28,872 bases of DNA. Source: M3007 sp031398055 (lineage in GTDB: Bacteria; Bacteroidota; Bacteroidia; Chitinophagales; Saprospiraceae). Below the pieces are notes generated by a model. It did no database searches and had not been told where the DNA came from. It was given only the letters and a program-made list of their open reading frames with translations. Both the position numbers and the translations under genes were made by a program. Where the stretch lies: assembly GCA_031398055.1 (NCBI GenBank), contig JANNMS010000058.1:1-28872 (forward strand), given 5' to 3'. Shown here piece by piece: positions 13,973 to 21,615 of the stretch; position 1 is the first letter of the stretch, and every line of letters begins with the position of its first letter.

Positions 13973-14878
13973 ATGAAAATCACAATCCTCGGCAACGGCT
14001 CCGGCGGCGCGTTTCAGGGCAGAAATTACACCGCACATTTTTTGGAATGCGACGGCCAATATTTTTTGTTGGACTGCGGCGAAGGCACGCAACATCAAGC
14101 ATTTCGGTTGGGCATCCCGATTGGCAGGGTGCGGCAGATTTTCATCACGCACTTGCACGGCGACCATGTTTTTGGACTGATTGGTTTATTGACTTCGTTC
14201 AGTTTGCAAGGCCGGACGGATGCTGTTGAAATTTTTGCGCCCGCAGGTTTGCGGCAATTAGTGGAGGTGCACAAAAAGGTGTGCGGCGTCTATTTTCCGT
14301 TCGATTTGAAAATCTTGGAGGTGGACACGGAGGTTTCAAAAGTCATTTTTGAAAATAAAAAATTGGAGGTTTTGACCATTCCGCTGCGCCACCGGATTGC
14401 CGCTGCGGGTTATCTTTTTCGTGAAAAACCAAAACCTCGGCACATCCGGCCCGAACAAATTGAGGTGTGGAAAATCCCCTTTTCGGCCATAAAATCCATC
14501 CAAAACGGAGCTGATTTTGAACTTCCCGATGGCCGTATTGTCCCAAATTCAGAATTGACCACCGACCCGTCGCCGTCAAAATCCTATGCTTTTTGCACGG
14601 ACACGGCCTTGCATTTGTCGGTGGCGAAGGTGGTTCGCGGCGCGGATTTGTTGTACCATGAAAGCACTTTTACTGAAAAACACCGTGAAATGGCCGATTT
14701 GACCAACCATTCGACGGCCTCGGACGCTGCGAAAATTGCCAAAAATGCAGACGTGAAAAAACTGCTGCTCGGCCATTTTTCCAATCGGTATGAAAATTTG
14801 GAAGAACATTTGGCCGAGGCACAGGCGATTTTTTTGGAAACGGAAATCGCGGAGGAAGGCAAGTTGTTTTTGGTTTGA
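13973..14878 (+). CDS. rnz: ribonuclease Z (tRNA 3'-processing endonuclease)
   Basis: Cytosolic metallo-beta-lactamase-fold nuclease that cuts tRNA precursors after the discriminator base. It has 301 residues, normal for the short form. The zinc site motif HLHGDH (His60, His62, Asp64, His65) is followed by the later ligands in YAFCTDT and LLLGHFSNRY, and the AxDTxL-like and STF elements (LYHESTF) are present. This role fits the window, where the tRNA-fMet gene lacks an encoded CCA end and needs 3' processing. The start lies 10 bases after the serine hydrolase stop, so the two are likely cotranscribed. A hairpin at 14956-14992 ends the unit. Confidence 0.95.
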   Translation: MKITILGNGSGGAFQGRNYTAHFLECDGQYFLLDCGEGTQHQAFRLGIPIGRVRQIFITHLHGDHVFGLIGLLTSFSLQGRTDAVEIFAPAGLRQLVEVHKKVCGVYFPFDLKILEVDTEVSKVIFENKKLEVLTIPLRHRIAAAGYLFREKPKPRHIRPEQIEVWKIPFSAIKSIQNGADFELPDGRIVPNSELTTDPSPSKSYAFCTDTALHLSVAKVVRGADLLYHESTFTEKHREMADLTNHSTASDAAKIAKNADVKKLLLGHFSNRYENLEEHLAEAQAIFLETEIAEEGKLFLV

Positions 14879-14955
14879 AACTTGGAAGCCAACCAATATC
14901 TGGCAAGTTAGAAAGGACACTTTTTTAAAAAATGTCTTTTCTTTTTTCGAAAAAA

Positions 14956-14992
14956 TAAAAAGGGAGCGCGGTTTGACTGCGCTCCTTTTTTT
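14956..14992. terminator. terminator after rnz
   Basis: GGAGCGC (14963-14969) pairs with GCGCTCC (14979-14985), with A tract before and T7 after. It sits between rnz (+) and the small minus-strand gene ending at 15033. The hairpin closely resembles that at 17047-17077. Confidence 0.85.
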
Positions 14993-15032
14993 ACTTTTTT
15001 CATCCCTTATTTACCCCATTTCCATTCCCTCT

Positions 15033-15365
15033 TCACGCCGCCAACAAAAACTCCTTCTTGTAGGAATACCACAGTAAAACATGAGTTTCATTGGAAAAAG
15101 CAGGCATACTTTTTTCCAAAAGACAGTGCGTTAAAATCGAAAGAGTCATGTCGGAAGGGTTGATATCGTCCGGTTTTTGGTCGAGTACCGCCCTGACATA
15201 ATTCGTGAGCGATTTGTAACTGACCATTTTTCCCGTCTTGTCAAAAATCAGCCAACTCAGGGTTTTGGATTTTCCATAAGGCAAGTGAGCCATTTTTTCG
15301 CCAAATACCTGTTGGTGGAGATCGGCCAAGAGGTTTGAAAACACTTTAAAATCATTGATTTTCAT
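15033..15365 (-). CDS. hypothetical protein
   Basis: A 110-residue soluble-looking protein that I do not recognise. It has no signal peptide and no membrane segment. A basic/aromatic middle part (LPYGKSKTLSWLIFDKTGKM) is followed by VSYKSLTNYVRAVLDQKPDD, which could form helices, and the end is hydrophobic (LLWYSYKKEFLLAA). It starts with a clear ATG in an A/T-rich leader and is divergent from the haloperoxidase gene at 15559. The intergenic 193 bases carry no repeat or clear promoter match. A real gene is likely because no larger frame overlaps it. Confidence 0.6.
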   Translation of the reverse strand: MKINDFKVFSNLLADLHQQVFGEKMAHLPYGKSKTLSWLIFDKTGKMVSYKSLTNYVRAVLDQKPDDINPSDMTLSILTHCLLEKSMPAFSNETHVLLWYSYKKEFLLAA

Positions 15366-15558
15366 AAACGCTTATTGATTGATTGGTTATAAATTCCAAC
15401 GCTTTGGTTCGGCACAATTCCAATTGATTTCAATTCATTTCCATTTCGTTTCCAAAATCAGGATGGAGTCCGACTGCACATTTGCTTCGTGCTTTATATC
15501 GGTATTTTGCTCAAACGTTACCACAGTATTTATAATATTATCAAAAAAAAAGTTTATC

Positions 15559-16998
15559 ATGGATCCCATTCTTTTTTGGAATGAATCGGCTCTTGAAGCC
15601 AATCGCCTGAGCCATACTTATGGCTTGGACACCGGGGCGCTCGGCCCTACCCAAAGTTCACGGACTTTGGCAATTTTTCACACAGCACTTTATGAAGCCT
15701 ACGCCGCAGTTATGGGCAACCCCGCAGGACTTGAAGTGTACGATGCAGGCCGTCCGAATGCACCTGCAAACATCTCGGCAGCGGGCGCATTGACCGGCAC
15801 GGCTATCAACGTGCTGCAAGGCCTTTACCCACAAACCAGCCTTCGCCCAGAAATGAATCTCGCTGGAAAGTACGCAATGGCACTTTCGGATGCTGGCAAT
15901 CCTCCAAATTGGGGCGCGGGTGTCAATTATGGTGGTGTGATGGCCGCATATTTCCTAGCCGAGCGCGGCGGCGACCCGAATTCCTCCGATTTGTCCTATG
16001 CTCCCCCCGTCGGCAGAAGCAATCACCAACCCGACCCTGACCATCCGCTTCAAGGTTATCACGGCCCGAAATATGGCCATGACTCAAAATGTTTTGCCGT
16101 GACCAAGCGGCACGCACTGGACACTCCTCCTCAACTTGGCACGGTGGAATACAACCGGGCAGTGACGCAGGTTCGCGGTCGCGGCATCGCTTCTGAATTG
16201 TTGGGATCAGTGGTCGCGCCTTCGGTGCGGCGGGCGGTTGACGAAACGGTGATCGGTATTTATTGGGGCTACGACGGCGCGAAGCAACTCGGCACGCCGC
16301 CGCGTTTGTACAATCAGGTCATCCGTACTTTGGCGATTGCCAAAAACAACACCATCGCCCAAAATGCGCGGCTTTTTGCCCTCGTCAACCTGGCGATGGG
16401 CGATTCAGGCATCCTGGCCTGGGAGCAGAAGTACGTATATAATGTGTGGCGGCCAGTGATCGGCATCCGAAACCACGACAGTTCGATGGGACAAACCGGA
16501 ACGACCAACGCCACCAACAATATCAATGACTTGTGCGACATCAATTGGAAACCGCTCGGCGGACCGCGTTCAAATGATATTGGTAAAAATTTCACGCCGC
16601 CATTTCCGGCATATCCTTCTGGTCATGCGACTTTCGGGGCGGCGGCTTTTCACATTGCCCGTTTGTTTTATGGGGTGACAGCTTGGGGCAATGATAATTT
16701 GTTTGACGGCCTGAGTTTTGTTTCCGACGAACTGAACGGTATCACCACCGACAACCAAGGTACTGTCCGCCCACGTCACCAACGGAATTTTCCACGCGGA
16801 TTGTGGCAAATGATTGAGGAAAATGGGTTTAGCCGTGTCTATTTAGGGGTTCATTGGTCGTTCGATTCGTTCGCAGTCAAAGAAGATGGCACGCCTGATT
16901 TGAGCAAAAACATTGGCGGCGTGCCTTTGGGTTTGAACATTGCGGAGGACATTTTTAATTCTGGAATGAAAAAGTCGAGTATCGGGCCAGTGATTTGA
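15559..16998 (+). CDS. vanadium-dependent haloperoxidase-like / PAP2 family protein, no signal peptide
   Basis: This 479-residue protein has all pocket residues of the vanadium haloperoxidase/PAP2 fold: Lys291 and Arg298 (KYVYNVWRP), Pro353-Ser354-Gly355-His356 (PSGHATF), and Arg426 with His432 (RVYLGVH). The ATG at 15559 is chosen because MDPILFWNESALEANR is the usual family start. The upstream frame would add 60 poorly conserved residues, though part of that extension is hydrophobic. Without the extension no export signal is seen, in contrast to the lipoprotein homologue at 238-1575. Halide oxidation or phosphatase activity cannot be told apart by sequence. The hairpin at 17047-17077 follows. 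Confidence 0.88.
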   Translation: MDPILFWNESALEANRLSHTYGLDTGALGPTQSSRTLAIFHTALYEAYAAVMGNPAGLEVYDAGRPNAPANISAAGALTGTAINVLQGLYPQTSLRPEMNLAGKYAMALSDAGNPPNWGAGVNYGGVMAAYFLAERGGDPNSSDLSYAPPVGRSNHQPDPDHPLQGYHGPKYGHDSKCFAVTKRHALDTPPQLGTVEYNRAVTQVRGRGIASELLGSVVAPSVRRAVDETVIGIYWGYDGAKQLGTPPRLYNQVIRTLAIAKNNTIAQNARLFALVNLAMGDSGILAWEQKYVYNVWRPVIGIRNHDSSMGQTGTTNATNNINDLCDINWKPLGGPRSNDIGKNFTPPFPAYPSGHATFGAAAFHIARLFYGVTAWGNDNLFDGLSFVSDELNGITTDNQGTVRPRHQRNFPRGLWQMIEENGFSRVYLGVHWSFDSFAVKEDGTPDLSKNIGGVPLGLNIAEDIFNSGMKKSSIGPVI

Positions 16999-17046
16999 AA
17001 AGTCACTCCAAAAATAACATTTCCTTCAATTAGATTTTTGCAAAAA

Positions 17047-17077
17047 AAAGGGAGCGCGGCCAAGCCGCGTTCCCTTT
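17047..17077. terminator. bidirectional terminator between the haloperoxidase gene and fbaA
   Basis: AAAGGGAGCGCGGC (17047-17060) pairs with GCCGCGTTCCCTTT (17064-17077) with a single G-T pair. It lies between convergent genes and begins with the same AAAGGGAGCGCGG sequence as the terminator after rnz. Confidence 0.85.
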
Positions 17078-17104
17078 CTAATTTTTTGAAAATTCTGCCA
17101 ATTA

Positions 17105-18178
17105 TTACGCATTCCGATTGATGCAATCCAAATCCTCAAAAGCCAATTTCAGCCTCGAAACGAAAGTTTTTTCACCTTCCCGCAGCCAATTTCTTGGGTC
17201 GTAGAATTTTTTATTGGGTTTGTCCGTGCCATCTGGGTTGCCGATTTGACCTTGCAAATAATCCTTTTTCTTTTCATAAAAACCACGGATGCCGTCCCAA
17301 AATGCCCATTGCATATCGGTATCGATGTTCATTTTGACCGCTCCGTATTCGATGGCCTCGCGGATTTCCTCGCGTGACGAACCCGAACCGCCGTGAAAAA
17401 CAAAATTCACTGGAAATTTTTCTTCCAAACCATATTTTTCGCGGATGTACTCCTGCGAATTTTTCAAAATGACGGGTTGCAATTTCACATTTCCGGGTTT
17501 GTAAACGCCATGCACGTTTCCAAAAGCCGCAGCAATCGTGAAATTCGGGCTGATTTTTCCCAATGCTTCCCACATTTCAGCAACCTCGCTCGGCTGTGTG
17601 TAAAGTTTTGCGGAATCCACGTCCGAGTTGTCCACGCCATCTTCTTCGCCGCCGGTCACGCCGAGTTCGATTTCGAGGGTCATGCCCATTTTGGCCATCC
17701 GGGCGAAGTATTTTTCACAAATTTCAACGTTTTCGTGCAGCGGTTCTTCGCTCAAATCCAACATGTGGCTTGAATAAAGTGGGTAGCCGCGCTCGGCAAA
17801 AAACTTTTCGCCCGCATCCAACAAGCCATCCACCCAACTGATGATGCTCAAAGCACAGTGGTCGGTGTGCAAAATCACCGGCACGCCGTAATGTTTTGCC
17901 ACCATGTGGACGTGCGCCGCGCCCGAAATCCCGCCGACGATCGCCGCTTTTTGGTTGTCGTTCGACATGCCTTTTCCGGCAAAAAACGCGGCACCGCCGT
18001 TCGAATATTGGATAATCACAGGAGAATTGACCGCCGCCGCCGTTTCCAAAACCGCGTTCACCGAGTTCGTGCCGATTACGTTGACCGCCGGCAAAGCGAA
18101 GTTATTTTGATTGGCGTAATTGAAAAGTTCGGTGACCTCTTCACCGTGCAGCACGCCTGCGCGAAAACGTTTTTTCAT
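17105..18178 (-). CDS. fbaA: fructose-bisphosphate aldolase, class II (type A)
   Basis: Zinc-dependent aldolase of glycolysis and gluconeogenesis that cleaves fructose 1,6-bisphosphate. At 357 residues it has the typical class IIA length. The catalytic Asp106 and zinc ligand His107 lie in ILHTDHC, further conserved blocks are TLEIELGVTGGEEDGV and FGNVHGVY, and the phosphate loop is FHGGSGSS. NIDTDMQWAFWDG follows as usual. The nearest promoter candidate is TACCTTTG at 18367-18374, which places the 117-base hairpin (18206-18322) inside a leader of about 180 bases. Confidence 0.97.
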   Translation of the reverse strand: MKKRFRAGVLHGEEVTELFNYANQNNFALPAVNVIGTNSVNAVLETAAAVNSPVIIQYSNGGAAFFAGKGMSNDNQKAAIVGGISGAAHVHMVAKHYGVPVILHTDHCALSIISWVDGLLDAGEKFFAERGYPLYSSHMLDLSEEPLHENVEICEKYFARMAKMGMTLEIELGVTGGEEDGVDNSDVDSAKLYTQPSEVAEMWEALGKISPNFTIAAAFGNVHGVYKPGNVKLQPVILKNSQEYIREKYGLEEKFPVNFVFHGGSGSSREEIREAIEYGAVKMNIDTDMQWAFWDGIRGFYEKKKDYLQGQIGNPDGTDKPNKKFYDPRNWLREGEKTFVSRLKLAFEDLDCINRNA

Positions 18179-18205
18179 ATTTTCGTTGAATTTTTTTTAC
18201 AACTC

Positions 18206-18322
18206 TTTACGACACATAGAAAACATAGGAGTTTTCACATAGAACCACTTAGTTTTTTTAATAAACACATAAAAACTATGTGTTTCTATATGAAAACTCC
18301 TATGATTTCTATGTGTCGTAAA
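18206..18322. repeat. 117-bp long imperfect hairpin upstream of fbaA
   Basis: The outer 32 bases (18206-18237 and 18291-18322) pair with one mismatch, and the inner parts pair further with about three mismatches, leaving a small A/T loop. The arms are built of roughly seven-base A/C-rich units such as CACATAG and AACATAG. No transposase or coding frame is inside. It resembles the hairpins at 19726-19805 and 25011-25095 in design but not in exact sequence. Confidence 0.9.
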
Positions 18323-18366
18323 TAATTAAGAATTTTTTTGATGATGATTTTCAAATTTGAGTCGGG

Positions 18367-18374
18367 CAAAGGTA
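18367..18374 (-). promoter_or_regulatory. -7 promoter element (TACCTTTG) probably of fbaA
   Basis: Exact TAnnTTTG match on the minus strand, just after the flippase stop codon. No closer match precedes fbaA. Confidence 0.5.
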
Positions 18375-18402
18375 AAAAATTCGGGGTGTCGAACGTTGTT
18401 TT

Positions 18403-19707
18403 TCATCTTTCAAACAAATTGAAATTTGAAAAAAAGTAAGCCAAAACCAGCAATCCAAAATACCCAAAATACCACCGCAAATCCAACCAATCGCCGGTTT
18501 TCACTTTAAATTTTCTTTCCAAAATCCAAATCAGCGCGATTTTTTCAAAAAAGAAAGCCGCCACCGCCGACCAAATCACGCCAGGCAATCCCCAAATTTG
18601 GATAAAAACCACGCCCAAAATCACTTTCAAAAACAGTTCAGCGAGGCTGACCCGCAGCACTTCGGGCGTTTTTTCCATCGAAATCAAAATGGCGTTCGGC
18701 AGCAAAACCCGGCTCGCGGTGAGCATCAAACAGATGCAAAAAAGTGGTGCGCTCGCCGCAAAATCGAGGCTGAAAACGAGAGGGAAAAACGGTTTTGCCA
18801 AAAACATCAGCGCGATGGCCAGCGGAAAAAGCAGGTGGAAAAGTTTGCGCGACATGTTTTTCATCATTTTCAAACCTTCCGGCAAATTTTGGACGAGCGA
18901 CGGCACGAGCGAAACGCCGAGCGCGGTGGCCAATGCCTGTGCCAACGGCAATTCCCGCGCCCCGAACCGATAAATTGCAAACGTAGCCGGATCCGAAAAA
19001 TACCAACCGACCAGCCAATTGTCGAACATCACCACAAAACTGCCGACGAGCGAAGTAATCATCAGCGGCCACGCCAAAACGAGGTATTTTTTGATAAAAT
19101 CTCGGCGGATTTCAGGCAAACCAAGTTGAAAAGTCAGGCCGAGCGTCCATAAAAATTTGGCGAAAGCCAAACCCGTGAGTGCCCACAAACTTCCCCGCAA
19201 CCCAAAACCCAACCAAAGCGGCGCGACGACTGCCGCGATTTGCAGGCCAAAACTCGCCACGCCCCACGCCACGATTGCCCACGGTTTTTTGTGGAGCAGG
19301 TAAAAATATTCGACCGGAAAACTGGTCAAATTGAACACCAAAAACAGCAGGAAAATATCAAAAAAAGGCAAGTCCGCCTGCCCGGTCAAAAGTGGGATGA
19401 CCACCGATTTTCCCAAACCGAGCACCAAAAAAAGCACCGCCGCCAATCCCAAAAACACGATGAAAGTATTGAAAATGAACACTTTGCGTTCGCGCGGGGC
19501 AAGTTTTACAAAAATGGGCGACATGGCCTGCAACAATCCGTTCACCGTGAAAAAAGTGAGGAAAGTGCCGAGGTACATCATCAATTCGTACACCCCGATT
19601 TCGGCGGCGGAGAGCGTACTTTTTGCCAAAAAAATGGAAATCAAAATCAAGGCCACTTGACGCAGCACTTGGAAAAGTTGTAGGGATTTGGTCGTGGAAA
19701 TTTGCAT
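18403..19707 (-). CDS. polysaccharide/oligosaccharide flippase-type membrane protein
   Basis: This 434-residue protein is hydrophobic nearly throughout, with about twelve or more membrane segments. It follows the MATE/Wzx-like layout: amphipathic N-terminus (LQLFQVLRQVALILISIFLA), a helix-rich core with charged loops, RFGARELPLAQALATALGVS in the middle, and a C-terminal half repeating the pattern. Such proteins move lipid-linked sugars or related substrates across the inner membrane. No glycosyltransferase or other polysaccharide gene is nearby, so the substrate is open. The ATG at 19707 is used. An upstream GTG at 19731 lies in the arm of the hairpin at 19726-19805. Confidence 0.82.
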   Translation of the reverse strand: MQISTTKSLQLFQVLRQVALILISIFLAKSTLSAAEIGVYELMMYLGTFLTFFTVNGLLQAMSPIFVKLAPRERKVFIFNTFIVFLGLAAVLFLVLGLGKSVVIPLLTGQADLPFFDIFLLFLVFNLTSFPVEYFYLLHKKPWAIVAWGVASFGLQIAAVVAPLWLGFGLRGSLWALTGLAFAKFLWTLGLTFQLGLPEIRRDFIKKYLVLAWPLMITSLVGSFVVMFDNWLVGWYFSDPATFAIYRFGARELPLAQALATALGVSLVPSLVQNLPEGLKMMKNMSRKLFHLLFPLAIALMFLAKPFFPLVFSLDFAASAPLFCICLMLTASRVLLPNAILISMEKTPEVLRVSLAELFLKVILGVVFIQIWGLPGVIWSAVAAFFFEKIALIWILERKFKVKTGDWLDLRWYFGYFGLLVLAYFFSNFNLFER

Positions 19708-19725
19708 GGCGGACAGTTTTTTGGG

Positions 19726-19805
19726 TTTCACAGAGGCTCACGGAGGAACGGAGGGCACTGAGTTTTTTCTTTGTGTCCTCCGTTCATCCGTGAGCCTCTG
19801 TGAAA
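19726..19805. repeat. 33-bp imperfect inverted repeat between purH and the flippase gene
   Basis: Arms 19726-19758 and 19773-19805 match at 31 of 33 positions, with a 14-base A/T loop (GAGTTTTTT type). The arms consist of quasi-heptamers such as CGGAGGA and ACGGAGG. It fills most of the 109-base gap between two genes in the same direction. It may act as a terminator or mRNA processing hairpin. Confidence 0.9.
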
Positions 19806-19816
19806 TTTCGCTCACA

Positions 19817-21364
19817 TCAATGCTTAAAATGCCGGTGACCCGTCATCACCATCGCCAGCCCCAATTTGTCGCAAGCCTCAATCGAATCCTTGTCCTTGAT
19901 GCTCCCGCCGGGCTGAATGATGGCCGAAATGCCCGCCGCCGCCGCAATTTCGATGCAATCCGGGAACGGAAAAAACGCATCCGAAGCCATCACCGCGCCT
20001 TTCAAATCAAAACCAAACGACTGTGCTTTTGCAATTGCCTGCCGCAGCGCATCCACCCGCGAGGGTTGGCCGCAGCCCATGCCAATCAATTGACGCTCTT
20101 TGACGAGGGCTATCGCGTTGGATTTCAAGTGTTTACAACATTTATTGGCAAAAAGCATTTCGCCAACTTCTTTGGCCGTCGGCATCCGTTCGGTCACGGG
20201 TTTGAGGTCGGCTTCGGTTTCAGTTTTGAGGTCGGTGTCCATTTCGACCACGCCGTTGAGCAGGCTTCGGAAACTCCGTTTCGGCACGGCGAAATCCCTG
20301 ATTTTCAATAAAATACGCGCATCTTTTTTCTTCAAAAGTTCGAGCGCGTCGGGCGCGAAATCGGGCGCAATCAAAACTTCGTAAAAAAGTTTGTTGATTT
20401 CCTCGGCAGTTTCGAGGTCGACGGGCGTGTTCGTCACGAAAATCCCGCCGAACGCCGAGGTCGAATCGCAGGCCAAAGCCGCGCGCCATGCCTCGACGAG
20501 CGAGTTCCGACGGGCGACTCCGCAGGCGTTTGTGTGTTTTAAAATAGCAAAAGTGGGCTTGCCCAAACGGAATTCGCGGATGATTTGCACCGCCGCATCG
20601 ATGTCCACGAGGTTGTTGTACGAAATGGCTTTGCCGCCGAGTTTTTCAAAAACGGAGTCAAAATCGCCAAAAAACACCCCGGCTTGGTGTGGATTTTCGC
20701 CGTAGCGCAAAATATCGGAACGGTGAATCGAGTATTTGAATGAAATATCCGCCGTGCCTTCGTTGAAATAATTGAAAATCGCGATGTCGTAATTTGACGT
20801 GACTTTGAACGCCCGGCGGGCAAACTCGCGGCGTTCGTCGGGCGACGACAGGCCATCCTTTTCGTTCAGCAAATCGAGGAACATTTTGTACTCGGCTTTC
20901 GAAGCGACGACCACGACATCTTGAAAATTTTTGGCGGCAGCCCGGATCAAACTCACCCCGCCGATGTCTATTTTTTCAATAATTTCTGCCTCGTCGTTCG
21001 TCGCCGCGACCGTTTCCTCGAACGGGTACAGGTCAACGATGACGCAATCGATTTCTGGGATTTTGTATTTTTTCAATTGATCGAGGTGTTCCGGCTCGCG
21101 TCGGGCGAGCAATCCGCCAAAAACTGCGGGGTGCAAAGTCTTCACCCGACCGTCCAAAATGCTGGGAAAACCCGTCAATTCGTCCACGCCGGTGACCGGG
21201 ATGCCCAATTTTTCGATAAAACTTTGCGTGCCGCCGGTCGAGTACAATTTCACCTCCAATTCGTGCAGCCGTCGGATAATCGGTTCGAGGCCATCTTTTG
21301 AAAAAACCGAAACGAGCGCGCTGCGGATTTTTCCGGCAGGGATTTCTTTTTTTGCTTTTGACAT
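19817..21364 (-). CDS. purH: bifunctional AICAR transformylase / IMP cyclohydrolase
   Basis: Catalyses the last two steps of purine synthesis: formylation of AICAR with 10-formyl-tetrahydrofolate, then ring closure to IMP. The 515-residue length is normal. The N-terminal cyclohydrolase domain has SVFSKDGLEPI, STGGTQSF and DGRVKTLHPAVFGGLL. The transformylase domain has SYNNLVDIDAA, the catalytic KHTNACGVA and STSAFGGIF. The ATG at 21364 (MSKAKKEIPAGK) is chosen over one 11 codons upstream, which gives a hydrophobic extension not seen in the family. No separate promoter is visible between the tRNA gene and purH, so it may be read through from the tRNA-fMet promoter. Confidence 0.97.
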   Translation of the reverse strand: MSKAKKEIPAGKIRSALVSVFSKDGLEPIIRRLHELEVKLYSTGGTQSFIEKLGIPVTGVDELTGFPSILDGRVKTLHPAVFGGLLARREPEHLDQLKKYKIPEIDCVIVDLYPFEETVAATNDEAEIIEKIDIGGVSLIRAAAKNFQDVVVVASKAEYKMFLDLLNEKDGLSSPDERREFARRAFKVTSNYDIAIFNYFNEGTADISFKYSIHRSDILRYGENPHQAGVFFGDFDSVFEKLGGKAISYNNLVDIDAAVQIIREFRLGKPTFAILKHTNACGVARRNSLVEAWRAALACDSTSAFGGIFVTNTPVDLETAEEINKLFYEVLIAPDFAPDALELLKKKDARILLKIRDFAVPKRSFRSLLNGVVEMDTDLKTETEADLKPVTERMPTAKEVGEMLFANKCCKHLKSNAIALVKERQLIGMGCGQPSRVDALRQAIAKAQSFGFDLKGAVMASDAFFPFPDCIEIAAAAGISAIIQPGGSIKDKDSIEACDKLGLAMVMTGHRHFKH

Positions 21365-21387
21365 TTTGAAAAAAAACTTAAAAATGG

Positions 21388-21418
21388 AAACGCCCAACTG
21401 TTTGACAGTCAGGCGTTT
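21388..21418. terminator. hairpin between tRNA-fMet and purH
   Basis: AAACGCC and ACTGT segments at 21388-21401 pair with ACAGT and GGCGTTT at 21405-21418, with a two-base internal loop. The T tract is on the plus-strand side. On the minus strand, where the genes lie, it is followed only by CCATTTTTAAG, so termination may be partial. Confidence 0.5.
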
Positions 21419-21427
21419 TTTTGGTTG

Positions 21428-21500
<73 letters not shown>

Positions 21501-21511
21501 ATTTTGTGGCG

Positions 21512-21519
21512 CAAATGTA
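21512..21519 (-). promoter_or_regulatory. -7 promoter element (TACATTTG) of tRNA-fMet
   Basis: Exact TAnnTTTG match on the minus strand, 12-19 bases before the mature tRNA 5' end, so transcription would start a few bases upstream of the tRNA. Confidence 0.6.
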
Positions 21520-21615
21520 ACTTCGCCCATCTTCAAAAACCTAATCAATTTGTTTTTAATAAATTTTTAGTGTCAATTTTTTGCCGACCTTCACCGCCCA
21601 AATCGTTGAGAATCA

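Noticed and set aside
15379..15558. 60-residue N-terminal extension of the second haloperoxidase
   Set aside because: It is compositionally unlike the protein, and the family start lies at 15559. A hydrophobic piece in it leaves slight doubt.
18206..18322. Insertion sequence or MITE ends
   Set aside because: No transposase, no target duplications seen, and the hairpin is symmetrical throughout.
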